Shown piece after piece: positions 20,535 through 30,701 of a stretch of 64,000 bases of DNA. Position 1 is the stretch's first letter; every line of letters starts with the position of its first letter. The notes under the pieces were generated by a model, which did not search any database, was not told the origin of the DNA, and saw only the letters and a program-made list of their open reading frames with translations. The stretch spans positions 744,906-808,905 of the forward strand of contig CANNAC010000001.1 in assembly GCA_947502495.1 (NCBI GenBank), written 5' to 3'. The DNA is from an uncultured Flavobacteriaceae bacterium. Lineage in GTDB: Bacteria; Bacteroidota; Bacteroidia; Flavobacteriales; Flavobacteriaceae. The translations under genes were made by a program, and so were the position numbers.

Positions 20535-23069
20535 ATGAACATTAAAAACGTACAAGTACGCTGGTTGTTTAAAATGGCATGGCGGGACGCTAAGGCTAGC
20601 AAAGTACGCCTCCTGTTATTTATGGCATCTATTATTTTGGGAATAGCTGCTGTGGTTTCTATACAGTTATTTAGCACCAATTTAAAGGATAATATCCAAA
20701 GGCAATCCAAAACGTTAATGGGTGCCGATTATATTATTGATGCCAGACAAATACCAACCGAAAGAGCGCAAGCCATCATTGATTCCTTACAACCGGACGC
20801 TTCAGAAGTGAACTTTGTTTCTATGGTTGCATTTCCAAAGAATGGCGGTACCAAATTAGTCAAAGTACAAGGGATGGAAGGCGATTTCCCTTTTTACGGA
20901 AATATAAATACAGAACCGGCGGATGCTGCAAGTAGTTATCAAGCTTCTGGTGGCGCATTAGTGGATGCTACGTTATTGTTGCAATACAACATAAAACCAG
21001 GAGATTCTATTAAAATAGGGCAAATTACGCTACCCATTGCAGGCGCACTAAAATCCATGCCTGGCAATTCTGCTGTTTCGAGCTCTGTAGCACCTCCAGT
21101 AGTTATTCCTTATCGTTTTATTGCAGCTACCGAATTGCTGCAGTTTGGAAGTAGAAAAGAATATCAATATTTTTATAAAGTTTCCGATACGGTTAACTTA
21201 AAACGTTTAGAAGATAAAATAGGACCAATACTCGATGTAGAAAGTGCCGATTTAGATACCCATACAAGTACCACCCGTCGTTTAGGTAAACGTTACGATA
21301 ATGTGGGTAAATTCTTGAATTTAGCAGCATTTATTGCATTATTACTTGGTTGTATTGGTATTGCTAGTTCCGTACATATTTATATTAAAGAGAAATTAAA
21401 ACCCATAGCCATTTTAAAATGTATGGGTGCATCGAGACTGCAAAGCTTCCTCATTTTCCTGATTCAAATTGCGGGTATCGGAATCCTTGGTGGTATTATA
21501 GGATCGTTATTAGGTATTGGATTACAAGCTGTATTTCCATATCTATTAAAAGACTTTTTACCTTTTGCATTGGAAATTAAAATCACTGCACAACCCGTTT
21601 TTATAGGTGTCCTTTTAGGATTGTTTATGTCCGCTTTATTTGCACTCTTGCCATTACTTCGTACTTGGTATGTTTCACCACTAGACGTGTTACGTGTGGA
21701 TGAAAATGGATCTCAAGAACCAAAAAAGATACGATTTCTAGTATACGGAATCCTTTTAATATTTCTGTTTTTATTTTCCTTTTGGTTAATTAAAGATGCG
21801 CTGTATGCATTCGTTTTTATTATAGCTACGGTATTCACTTTTACTATGTTGGCAGCAGTGGCTTTAGGTTTTATAAAAACCATAAAACGGTTTTTTCCAA
21901 AACAGTGGAGTTTTACCATGCGTCAAAGTTTACTCAACCTTTTCCGGCCAAATAACCAAACGGTTGTTTTAGTCGTTGCTATTGGTTTGGGAACCTTTTT
22001 AATCAGTACTTTATATTTTACCAAAGACATTCTATTAGCGAAAACAGAAGTAGGGCAGACAGATCAAAATGCCAATATTATTATCTTAGACGTGCAACCT
22101 GAACAGCGCGATGCCGTTGCGGAAAGTATTACCGCTAAAAACTTAAATGTACTTAGTAACATTCCTTTGGTTACCATGCGTATGCAAAGCATTAAAGGGC
22201 AATTAGTGAATACGCTACGTCAAGATAGCACGCGACAAATAAAAGGATGGATTTTAAATCATGAGTTTAGAACTACCTATCGGGATTCGCTGATAGCATC
22301 TGAAGAATTGCTAGAAGGTGCGTGGCGTTCCAACTTGAAACCAGACGAACCGGTTGTGATTTCTATTTCCGATAATTTAGCGTTTGATGCCCATTTAGCC
22401 GTTGGTGATCCTGTGGTTTTTAACGTGCAAGGTGTTTTGATGGAAACAACGGTTGGAAGTATTCGAAAAGTAGATTGGTCGCAAATACAGCTTAATTTCT
22501 CCATTGTATTTCCCGCAGGTGTTTTAGAACAAGCGCCACAGTTTAACGTGCTTACTACTTTTGTACCAGATGATGCAAGTTCTGCCGCATTACAGCAAGA
22601 TTTAGTAGCCAAGTTTCCAAATGTATCTATAATTGATTTACGACAAATATTTACTGTTGTAGATAATATATTAGATAAGGTATCCTGGGTTATTAATTTT
22701 ATGGCATTTTTTAGTATTTTCACTGGTATTATTGTGTTGATTGGTTCAGTACGAACCAGTAAATACCAACGTATTAAAGAGAGTGTTTTGTTGCGAACAT
22801 TAGGTGCAAAAAACAAACAAATCTTACAAATTTCAGCCTTTGAATATCTCTTTTTAGGACTACTTGGAAGTTTGGTTGGCTTACTATTAGCATTGGTTAG
22901 TAGCCTGTGTTTGGCGCTATTTGTTTTTAAAGAACCTTTTGTACCATCACCAATTCCATTCCTAATTTTCTTACCTGGTATTACACTACTGGTTTTGGGG
23001 ATAGGATTAAGCAATATTCAAACGGTATTACGCAGTTCGCCTTTAGAAGTTTTACGTAGGGAGAGCTAA
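20535..23069 (+). CDS. ybbP: ABC transporter permease, FtsX/YbbP family
   Basis: 844 residues, matching the size of YbbP. There is one N-terminal TM (about 22-45), a periplasmic domain, a first FtsX unit with TM helices near 260-400 (the KEKLKPIAILKCMGASR coupling-helix motif is visible), a central TM pair, a second periplasmic domain and a C-terminal FtsX unit (RIKESVLLRTLGAKNKQI). The protein ends SPLEVLRRES, typical of this family. With the ATPase 5 bases upstream it forms a complete exporter or mechanotransmission complex. Confidence 0.87.
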   Translation: MNIKNVQVRWLFKMAWRDAKASKVRLLLFMASIILGIAAVVSIQLFSTNLKDNIQRQSKTLMGADYIIDARQIPTERAQAIIDSLQPDASEVNFVSMVAFPKNGGTKLVKVQGMEGDFPFYGNINTEPADAASSYQASGGALVDATLLLQYNIKPGDSIKIGQITLPIAGALKSMPGNSAVSSSVAPPVVIPYRFIAATELLQFGSRKEYQYFYKVSDTVNLKRLEDKIGPILDVESADLDTHTSTTRRLGKRYDNVGKFLNLAAFIALLLGCIGIASSVHIYIKEKLKPIAILKCMGASRLQSFLIFLIQIAGIGILGGIIGSLLGIGLQAVFPYLLKDFLPFALEIKITAQPVFIGVLLGLFMSALFALLPLLRTWYVSPLDVLRVDENGSQEPKKIRFLVYGILLIFLFLFSFWLIKDALYAFVFIIATVFTFTMLAAVALGFIKTIKRFFPKQWSFTMRQSLLNLFRPNNQTVVLVVAIGLGTFLISTLYFTKDILLAKTEVGQTDQNANIIILDVQPEQRDAVAESITAKNLNVLSNIPLVTMRMQSIKGQLVNTLRQDSTRQIKGWILNHEFRTTYRDSLIASEELLEGAWRSNLKPDEPVVISISDNLAFDAHLAVGDPVVFNVQGVLMETTVGSIRKVDWSQIQLNFSIVFPAGVLEQAPQFNVLTTFVPDDASSAALQQDLVAKFPNVSIIDLRQIFTVVDNILDKVSWVINFMAFFSIFTGIIVLIGSVRTSKYQRIKESVLLRTLGAKNKQILQISAFEYLFLGLLGSLVGLLLALVSSLCLALFVFKEPFVPSPIPFLIFLPGITLLVLGIGLSNIQTVLRSSPLEVLRRES

Positions 23070-23667
23070 AATTTGGTAAGCTTTTACAATAGATTATCCC
23101 ATTTCAGGTTTCTAAGTCAATTTATATCCTGTGGGATTGAGATACGGATTCCGCGGTATTGTACTGTATTGCGTTGGGAAACTTCCGTTTTGCGCCCTTC
23201 TATATTCTTGTTTTAGAGGTGTTTGCGCAACTCCTTCGGTCATTTGTTAGCCGTAGGAGATGTAAAACTTTTTATAAGAACGCAGTATCCTGTGTGTGGC
23301 ATGCCTAATTATTACAAAGGTTGGTTACTATGGACTAGCATGCACTATATATGGCTTTACTATGAAGTATCTATGAAGTATCTATGAAGTATTTATGGAG
23401 TAACTATGCAGTAGCCGTTCCGTGCCAATTCTTATTTTATGAAAACTTTAACATTTGCTAGATGCTTTTTGGTATGTAGTTTGTAATCTGCTAGTTAGAC
23501 ACAATATATTTTCCTACAAAATTCTTTACGTTTTTCAAAAAGGCCATTTTGATTATTAGAGATTTCCTAATTAGAAATTCTCGAAACTAAGGTTCCCGGT
23601 AACTCGGGATTTAAAAATTGTTTAACTAGAACTTTATATTTTATGAAGTTCACAAAATTTAGAAATC
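23070..23667. other. Intergenic region, about 600 bp
   Basis: No gene was found. A five-unit 11-bp tandem repeat lies at 23360-23414. The GC-richer patch at 23139-23270 does not match anything I recognise and may be decayed coding DNA. The last ~100 bases should hold the promoter of the next gene. Confidence 0.5.
23360..23414. repeat. Five-unit 11-bp tandem repeat
   Basis: CTATGAAGTAT is repeated three times exactly (23360-23392), followed by TTATGGAGTAA and CTATGCAGTAG. The period of one helical turn is notable for a protein-binding or slippage site, but no function is known. Confidence 0.7.
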
Positions 23668-24468
23668 ATGGCAAAACAAAAAGGATTTATTAAGTTAAAA
23701 GGTAGCTTGGGAGGACTTACTTTTTACAAGAACAATGGAAAAGATTTAATTAGAACTACAGGTGGCATTGACAAAAGTAGGATTGAAAAAGACCCTGCAT
23801 TTAAGCGTACTCGTGAAAACATGAGTGAGTTTGGAGGTGCTGCAAGTGTTGGCAAAGCACTACGACAAGGTTATGCTAGTATTATTAAAAGCATGAGTGA
23901 TAGTAGTGTAACTGGACGACTTACTGGTATTATGAAACGTATAAACTCTTTAGGAGCAGGAAAACGTGGCCAGCGTATTTTTGAAATACTAACAAATAAG
24001 GCAGTATTAGAAGGTTTTGAATTTAACAAAGCTGCACCATTGGATGCTATTTTTTATGCACCAAATGTGGCACCTGCTTTAGATGCCAATAGAAGTATTG
24101 CTACTTGGGAAGTGCCTGATTTTAATACTAGTACTTATATACAGGCACCAGAAGGCGCAACGCATTTTAAATTGGTATTAGCCAGCACGGTATTAAGTGA
24201 TTATACTTTTAATACTACTTCAAAAAAGTATGAAGCCACGAATAGCGATGACAATGAAACTAATGGTATTGCTTTTAGTACAGAAATACCAATAGAAGGG
24301 ATGGTAGGCGCAGATACTACTTTAACTGTAGATTTAGGTTTTACTGCTGCATTACCAGCTACTGTTGCTGTTATTAATGCCATTGGTATTATTTTTTACC
24401 AAGAGATAAATACCTTGTTTTATGAATTAGCAAGTGATAATGCGATGAAAATAGCAAGTATTGGATAA
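23668..24468 (+). CDS. Conserved Bacteroidota protein of unknown function
   Basis: 266 residues. It starts with the block KGFIKLKGSLGGLTFYK, then RTTGGIDKSRIEKDPAFKRT and ENMSEFGGAASVGKALR, a pattern I recall from many Bacteroidota hypothetical proteins. There is no signal peptide and no TM helix. The C-terminal half is strand-rich (Ig-like or jelly-roll-like by eye). The Gly/Lys-rich N-terminus and small-residue content resemble structural proteins, but I have no evidence of a phage or capsid origin. A terminator hairpin follows at 24523-24558. Confidence 0.6.
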   Translation: MAKQKGFIKLKGSLGGLTFYKNNGKDLIRTTGGIDKSRIEKDPAFKRTRENMSEFGGAASVGKALRQGYASIIKSMSDSSVTGRLTGIMKRINSLGAGKRGQRIFEILTNKAVLEGFEFNKAAPLDAIFYAPNVAPALDANRSIATWEVPDFNTSTYIQAPEGATHFKLVLASTVLSDYTFNTTSKKYEATNSDDNETNGIAFSTEIPIEGMVGADTTLTVDLGFTAALPATVAVINAIGIIFYQEINTLFYELASDNAMKIASIG

Positions 24469-24522
24469 AAGCTACATTTCGTTTTAAAAGCATAAGGTTT
24501 GTAGGAAGAACCTTTGTGTGAG

Positions 24523-24558
24523 AAAAGCAATCTTAAATATTTATTTAGGGTTGCTTTT
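24523..24558 (+). terminator. Terminator hairpin after the 266-residue protein gene
   Basis: AAAAGCAATCTTAAA (24523-24537) pairs with TTTAGGGTTGCTTTT (24544-24558), with G-U pairs. A T-rich stretch follows shortly after. Confidence 0.6.
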
Positions 24559-24699
24559 AGCTTTATGGTGTTTTTTATGTTTATGTTTTTTTTATTATGG
24601 ACTATTCTAATTTTTAGAGGATTACGGATTCCCGTAAAATGTTTTCTGTAATGTTCCTTATTTTTGAATACATTATAAATCCTTAAAATTCCATACAAT

Positions 24700-24837
24700 A
24701 TGAAAATTGAAGCAATTAAGCCTGGACCTAAGCCTAAAAAGAAAGATGGTAGCCTTGATAAAAGAAGAAGAGACAACAAGAATACACCAGGAAACAAACC
24801 TTCGTTAAAACCAAGTACATCTACTAACAAGGAATAA
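24700..24837 (+). CDS. Small basic protein, 45 residues
   Basis: A short open frame ATG-TAA encoding a Lys/Arg/Pro-rich peptide (KPGPKPKKKDGSLDKRRR, then a Pro/Ser/Thr tail). It has no TM or signal, and its strong charge suggests nucleic-acid binding. Its codon use is clean and a terminator separates it from the preceding gene, so it would be transcribed separately. I do not recognise it, and it could be a chance frame. Confidence 0.4.
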   Translation: MKIEAIKPGPKPKKKDGSLDKRRRDNKNTPGNKPSLKPSTSTNKE

Positions 24838-25340
24838 TTGGTTTTTATTAAAAAATAAGCTAATAAATCTACAGTTTATTGTGTACAAGACTTCCTGAGA
24901 TATTTTACATAATATTGAATTATAGCTTACACAGTAATAAACTTCAGGCTTAGTACTAAATGTTGTTTTAATATGGAATCATCCACAGGATGATTTTATA
25001 TTAAAAGTGTACTATAATGTTCTGTGTTAGGTAACTTGAGCTTTGGTTAAAAGCGAAAGATTCTTCTTAAGGTTCTTGAAAAAAAATATTCTCAAAAGTT
25101 TGTTCTACTATGTTAATGGAGCACTTTTTATGCGACGACGTAGGAGAGAAGCATAATGTGAGTGGAATGGATTAATTATAAAATTCTAATTTAAGATTAA
25201 AAGCAGCCTAAATTATCAGTAGTTAAATTTGACTTATTTTTATAATATCTATATTGAATTAAATTAGAGTAATTCCTTTATAAAATACTTTAAATTCGTA
25301 AATTAGAATTTTAATAATCAGAAACATTTTATATATATAA
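24838..25340. other. Intergenic region with an A-family repeat upstream of the helicase gene
   Basis: Contains an inverted-repeat start (TTACATAATATTGAATTATAG at about 24906), the A repeat (24963-25172) and ~170 AT-rich bases before the helicase start. No gene was found. Confidence 0.6.
24963..25172. repeat. Dispersed repeat A, copy 1
   Basis: Shares TTTTAATATGGAATCATCC and GTACTATAATGTTCTG with 42.6 kb. It ends in the tail ACTTTTTATGCGACGACGT, TAGGAGAGAAG, GTGGAATGG, seen also at 39.7, 42.8 and 50.4 kb. Non-coding. It marks the left border of the helicase/TOPRIM module. Confidence 0.75.
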
Positions 25341-28300
25341 ATGATTTATTTTCACTTCTGTAAAGCTTTCAATAAAAAGGTTAAAGGACAATCTTTTGAA
25401 AAAAATATTAAACTAAAATTTAAGGATTTAAGTGCTAGGAATCACCTTTTACAATCTGGGAAATTATATGATTACAAAAACGGAACTTATGTTTTAGAAA
25501 CAAAGAATCCGTTGGCTAAAATGATCATACATAAAGTAGATGTAAGTGGTACAAGTGTATATTTTGTAAGAGATTTTATAACTATTAAAGATGCTAATTT
25601 TATATTTGGACAACAGATACATCCACAACTAAAATCTGGAGAATGGGTTAAATCTAATCCAATCCATGTTAATGATATACAAGACTACAAAGATGACATA
25701 AAGAAAAATAAAGATTTATTAATAAAACAGAAAGCGAGTCATCCTCCAATTGAATTAACAAACTGGTTACAGGAATATCAGTTAGAGATAAATTATGGAA
25801 TTTTTGAAACAAAAGATTGGGTTTCTTATGCTTTAAACAATTCAGTTGATGAAGGAATGAAAGATGAGAATGTGAAAATGTTTGGAATTCTCATTCAAAA
25901 AATTCTAAATAATTCTTCTGAATTCAATAAGGAAACCATTAATTCTAATTTATTCACAGCTATTGATGGAAATTTTGGAATAATTTACAGCAAGCATCAA
26001 ATTGATTCTAAAGATAAATTAATGCTGCATAACGCAGCTCATTTAAAGACTCAATTAGGTTATTGGGAAAAATCATTAAAGAAAATAAAAGAAAATGATT
26101 TTGTCATCAACGATGATATAGATGACTTAACAAGAAATTCTTATCGAGCATATCCAGAATGGACAATTACTGATGACGAAATATGGTTTGCAATTCAAAA
26201 AAACGATGAATATAGTAACTTATCGCTCACACAAGATCAATTAATGTTTTTTAAAAAATTTAAATTTCCATACTATATAAATGGTCAAGCAGGTAGTGGG
26301 AAATCAACAATGCTATATTATTTATTTGCAAATGCATTCTTCTTTAAAAGTTTAGATCACATATCTGGCGATTTATTATTTATAACAGAAAATAAGGCGT
26401 TATTAGAACATACTCAAAAATCTGTTTTTGATTTAATTAATAACAACCCAGAATTTGATGGTATAACAACTGATAAAATGCATGAAATGGATAATCAATT
26501 TCATGCATTTAAAGAATTTCTATTGAAATTAATACCTGAAGAAGATCAGAGTCAATTTAAAAATAATCTTTATCTCAGTTATTCTCGATTTACGACGTTA
26601 TATGAGAACTCTTATTTAAAAGATAGTATTAAAACAAAATATAGTGCTGAGGAATCTTGGTTTACTATAATAACATACATATACGGCTATGATTCCAACA
26701 GTAAAATTACTAGCTCAGATTACCTAACGCGAATACCAACTAAATCTAGAAAAATACCATATGAAAAATTTAAAGGTATTGAATCTGAAGTACTACCATT
26801 CTATGAGAAACTAATCAATGAAGAAGGATATTGGGATAAATTAAAAGTTATACGTCATTTGGAAATTAATAATACACCAATTCCAAAATATAGTTTAATA
26901 ATATGTGATGAAGCACAAGATTTTTGTAGAGTAGAGTTAAGATTTATTTTAAAGCTTTCTGAATATTTAGACTATGATTTAAGCAGTATTGATGAAATAC
27001 CCATAGTGTTTGCAGGTGACCCTAATCAAACCGTTAATCCGACTGGATTTAGGGAGAGAGAAATGACTGAAATGTTACATACTGAACTACAACAATTAGC
27101 ATCTTTTGATTATAATAATGGTGACAGTGTGTATAATCCATTATATAACTATCGCTCACCTCTACAGGTTGTATCATTAGCAAACTTTGTGCAATATTAT
27201 AGAAAGAAAAACTTCGATATAAGATTAACTTATCCTCAAATACCTAAAAGACCAGATTCAGGACATAGTTTAATTGCAAATACCTTTCTTGACTATGATA
27301 GTATTATAAATGATCCAGAATTAAAGAATAATTTAATAAATAAAATTAAATATAAAATCTTTGTTGTACCTATTGATTTAACTCAAAAAGAGACTTATAT
27401 AAAGGGAGATCAAATATTAGAAGACGTTGAAGGAGCAGAGATTAAAACAGCAGTGGAAACTAAAGGTGCTGAATATAATCAAGTAGTTCTTTATGGGTTT
27501 GGAGATTATTATATTAAGGAATTTGGTGAGTTAGATCATAACACCAAAGTAGATGAAGATGAAATATTTCGACAAGCATATTTCTTTAATAAGTTATATG
27601 TTGGAATAACAAGAGCACAATCTGAGCTCGTAATTATTGATAGTAAAGAAAGTCAAAACAAGTTTTGGAGAAAATTAGTAAATGAAACAAAAGATATCTC
27701 TGGCAATTGGGAATCCTTAAATGGATTAAAGTCATCTACAATTGAATATAATCCAAGTACTGTAAATAACGTAATACAAAGTGATGAAGATAATGCTTTA
27801 GAGAATGCTTTTCAAGACAAAACTCAAGGAGTATATGATGATAATTCTGCAAGATTAAAAGTAGCAGCAAATCAATTTTATAAACTAGGAAATAAACATG
27901 AATACTTCTCATGTTTAGCTTTATCTGAAGAGTTAAAAGAGGATTGGGAAGAAGCAGGAAATTTATATATGAAAAAAGAACTGCTTCCTGACTCATATGA
28001 AGATGCTGCGCGGTGCTATTTTAAAGGAAAGAATTTTGATAAATTAACAAATTATATAGGTTCTAAATTAAAAAGTAATAATCAAGATGTAAGAATAATA
28101 ATTTCTTCATTTATGGGTACATCTGAATTAAGAGATAAAGATATATATGCATTAAACAACAACAGACAAACCTTAAGGGATACTGTCAAATCTATTGATT
28201 GGAGGGAAGAATTTATTGAAAAATTAATTAAAAATTACTCAGTTGATCGGGAAATAGAAACTCTTAATGAGTTGGCAGAAGTTTATAAAGCAGTCATTAA

Positions 28301-30026
28301 TGAATCAGATTTAAAGTTATGGGCAATAATTGGAGCATTGAACTATAAATTAAATAATTATAAAGAATCCATTGAAGCATGGGACAGATTAGATTTAGCA
28401 AATACTTATGAATACGTTAACTCAAAGATTAAATTATCAAGATCGAATAAAGACATACAAACTGAATTAACATGGCTCAATAACTTAAAATATTATAAAA
28501 AAACTGACGAAGAAAAGGACATTATTGATGAAGAGATCCTTAATAAATATGAACGTGCAAAAGAGCAATTATCAGATATTAGCCCTTACTTTCTATTTTC
28601 TGTTTATTCATCTGCAATATATCTGCAACCTGAAAAAAATATACATTTACTAGGAGAGCAGGTAGAGCATTTATTTTCTAATAATTTACCTGAATTAATT
28701 ACATCATACGAAAAACTAATAAATGATACTAGAATTAGTCCTAAAATAAAAGATTACCTAGTAAGTAGATGGGCTAAAATAAATTATAATTACAGATATA
28801 TTCCTGACACAAAAGAAGATTGGATAAGTGAAATTAATAACGATTATCAAAAGATAGCAAAAATTAATAACCTATCATCCAAACAATTTAATTTAGCTGA
28901 ATTAAAAGCTATTAATAAAGTGCCAGATAAATTAACTCTTAATCCAAATAAACACCTTCAAAACATTAGTATCTCAAATTTTAAAAGATTTTCGAACCTT
29001 TCATTAGAGAATTTGGGTCTATTTAATTTGGTTGTAGGAGATAATAATGTAGGTAAAACTACTCTACTCGAAGCTTTATTATTTGATTCAAATAAAGACA
29101 TTTTTTTCAACAGACTTGCTTTTGCTTATCAAGAAAGGATGAATTTAGCTAGAATTTTAGATCATAATAATAATGAGAAATATATAATTCCAATAAATTA
29201 TCCTAACTCCTTTATTAGAAAAGATAATGAAGTTAAGAATATTAAATACTTAATTTCCGAAAATAGAACTGAATGGGAATATGAGATTGCGCCATTAGGT
29301 AAAAATAAACTAAAATCATTACTATCCATAAACACTGGAATTGATGAAAAGGAGTATTTCGGTTATAAATCTGGTAGTGTTCAAGATTATATTGAATTAT
29401 CACTTCTTTTAAAAAATTTGGTTCCTTCTGAAAGCTTAATGCATCCATTAGTCCCTTTTGGAAAAGGATATAATAAAGACTTGGCACATGTTTATTCTAA
29501 AAATATTGATAAGGTAAAATCTATAAGAAATGAATTCACTAAAAACATGAAAGTGTTTATACCTAAAATAGAACGAATAATTGTAGATACGGAAACAGGC
29601 GGAATTAGTATTGAAGAGGAAGGAAAAGAATTGGCAGTTGAGATTCATGATTTTGGTGAAGGAGCAAATAAATTATTCAGAATATTGGTTCAACTTACTC
29701 TTCACAAAGGAGGTAGGCTAATGATTGACGAAATTGATGCAGGAATACATCATTCTAGATTTAAAGATTTTTGGAGAACTATACTTGAATTTGCAAAAGT
29801 TAATATGACTCAAATATTTGCAACTACACATAATTTGGAATGCATAAGATCTTTTGATAACCTTTTAAATGAAGAAGGTTTTGAACTCTATAAAGAAGAT
29901 TCTAGGGTAATCACATTAAGAGAATTACCGAATGGAAATATAAAATCCTATACGAGAGTACATAAAGAATTTAATTATGAATTAGAAAATAATATTGAAG
30001 TTAGAGGAGGGGACCTTTATGAATAA
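25341..30026 (+). CDS. SF1 (UvrD-like) helicase fused to OLD/RecF-type ATPase
   Basis: A 1561-residue cytoplasmic protein. Residues 1-290 form an unrecognised N-terminal domain. An SF1 helicase follows with all key motifs: GQAGSGKST (315-323), DEAQD (523-527), GDPNQ (559-563), NYRS (603-606), KGAEYNQ (708-714) and YVGITRAQ (753-760). About 830-1150 is helical, TPR-like sequence. The C-terminal part is an ABC/OLD-type ATPase with FKRFSNLSLENLG, Walker A GDNNVGKTT (1233-1241), Walker B LMIDEID (1460-1466) and a switch His (ATTHN, about 1494). It overlaps the TOPRIM-like gene by 8 bases. Gabija has the same activities as GajB (UvrD) and GajA (ATPase plus TOPRIM), divided differently. An antiphage role is inferred. 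AT-rich codon use and flanking repeats suggest acquisition. Confidence 0.85.
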   Translation: MIYFHFCKAFNKKVKGQSFEKNIKLKFKDLSARNHLLQSGKLYDYKNGTYVLETKNPLAKMIIHKVDVSGTSVYFVRDFITIKDANFIFGQQIHPQLKSGEWVKSNPIHVNDIQDYKDDIKKNKDLLIKQKASHPPIELTNWLQEYQLEINYGIFETKDWVSYALNNSVDEGMKDENVKMFGILIQKILNNSSEFNKETINSNLFTAIDGNFGIIYSKHQIDSKDKLMLHNAAHLKTQLGYWEKSLKKIKENDFVINDDIDDLTRNSYRAYPEWTITDDEIWFAIQKNDEYSNLSLTQDQLMFFKKFKFPYYINGQAGSGKSTMLYYLFANAFFFKSLDHISGDLLFITENKALLEHTQKSVFDLINNNPEFDGITTDKMHEMDNQFHAFKEFLLKLIPEEDQSQFKNNLYLSYSRFTTLYENSYLKDSIKTKYSAEESWFTIITYIYGYDSNSKITSSDYLTRIPTKSRKIPYEKFKGIESEVLPFYEKLINEEGYWDKLKVIRHLEINNTPIPKYSLIICDEAQDFCRVELRFILKLSEYLDYDLSSIDEIPIVFAGDPNQTVNPTGFREREMTEMLHTELQQLASFDYNNGDSVYNPLYNYRSPLQVVSLANFVQYYRKKNFDIRLTYPQIPKRPDSGHSLIANTFLDYDSIINDPELKNNLINKIKYKIFVVPIDLTQKETYIKGDQILEDVEGAEIKTAVETKGAEYNQVVLYGFGDYYIKEFGELDHNTKVDEDEIFRQAYFFNKLYVGITRAQSELVIIDSKESQNKFWRKLVNETKDISGNWESLNGLKSSTIEYNPSTVNNVIQSDEDNALENAFQDKTQGVYDDNSARLKVAANQFYKLGNKHEYFSCLALSEELKEDWEEAGNLYMKKELLPDSYEDAARCYFKGKNFDKLTNYIGSKLKSNNQDVRIIISSFMGTSELRDKDIYALNNNRQTLRDTVKSIDWREEFIEKLIKNYSVDREIETLNELAEVYKAVINESDLKLWAIIGALNYKLNNYKESIEAWDRLDLANTYEYVNSKIKLSRSNKDIQTELTWLNNLKYYKKTDEEKDIIDEEILNKYERAKEQLSDISPYFLFSVYSSAIYLQPEKNIHLLGEQVEHLFSNNLPELITSYEKLINDTRISPKIKDYLVSRWAKINYNYRYIPDTKEDWISEINNDYQKIAKINNLSSKQFNLAELKAINKVPDKLTLNPNKHLQNISISNFKRFSNLSLENLGLFNLVVGDNNVGKTTLLEALLFDSNKDIFFNRLAFAYQERMNLARILDHNNNEKYIIPINYPNSFIRKDNEVKNIKYLISENRTEWEYEIAPLGKNKLKSLLSINTGIDEKEYFGYKSGSVQDYIELSLLLKNLVPSESLMHPLVPFGKGYNKDLAHVYSKNIDKVKSIRNEFTKNMKVFIPKIERIIVDTETGGISIEEEGKELAVEIHDFGEGANKLFRILVQLTLHKGGRLMIDEIDAGIHHSRFKDFWRTILEFAKVNMTQIFATTHNLECIRSFDNLLNEEGFELYKEDSRVITLRELPNGNIKSYTRVHKEFNYELENNIEVRGGDLYE

Positions 30027-30684
30027 ACATCTTATCATAGTTGAAGGTCTAGCTGATGCAGTCTTTATAAATGACCTTATTCATATTATGAATTCATCTA
30101 TACAGGAAAAATTTATTAAATTAAAGAATATTAAAGTCAAAGGAATTTATAAAATATCTGAAAATCCATTAATTAAAATATTGATTGCTGGCGGCTGTAC
30201 CACAATAGAATTAGTTAAGACTCAAATATTAGAACATCAAGATCAAGGGTATAATATTCTAATGATTCAAGATGCTGATGATGATGTAAAAGATAAGGTT
30301 AATGGAGGCTTTAAAAAGAGAATGAGTTATCTAGACGAAATAAAAAAACAACATAATCTTAATTTTAATACATTTCTATTTCCAGATCATAATAATGATG
30401 GAGACCTAGAAACAATATTGTTGTCTATTGTTAATGAAGAAAAATTCGCTCCATTTTTGTCTAGTTATAGTTCATATACAAAAGAGATTTGTACTTTTTC
30501 TATTCAAAAGCATGCAGATGAATTATTAGAGAATAAAAATCAAGTTTATGGATATTGTCAGGTATACACAGGGATGAAACTATCCAGTGAAAAAGATAGA
30601 GATTATAAATCTATATATTGGGATTTAGCTAGTGAGAATTTGAATTCTTTAAAATCCTTTTTGAAAAAAGAATTAAAAATTTAA
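30019..30684 (+). CDS. TOPRIM/DUF3226-like protein, partner of the helicase-ATPase
   Basis: I chose the ATG at 30019, which follows a strong GGAGGGG ribosome site and overlaps the helicase stop (ATGAATAA); an ATG at 29995 is less likely. The 221-residue protein has TOPRIM-like acidic motifs: VEGLADAVF (Glu9, Asp13), QDADDD (Asp85, Asp87) and PDHNNDGDLE (122-131), the last typical of DUF3226. TOPRIM nucleases of the OLD/Gabija/PARIS type cut DNA or RNA when licensed by an ATPase. Here the ATPase lies in the overlapping upstream gene. A nuclease effector is the likely role, by inference. Confidence 0.72.
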   Translation: MNKHLIIVEGLADAVFINDLIHIMNSSIQEKFIKLKNIKVKGIYKISENPLIKILIAGGCTTIELVKTQILEHQDQGYNILMIQDADDDVKDKVNGGFKKRMSYLDEIKKQHNLNFNTFLFPDHNNDGDLETILLSIVNEEKFAPFLSSYSSYTKEICTFSIQKHADELLENKNQVYGYCQVYTGMKLSSEKDRDYKSIYWDLASENLNSLKSFLKKELKI

Positions 30685-30701
30685 TGTTGTTGCCAAATAT
30701 T

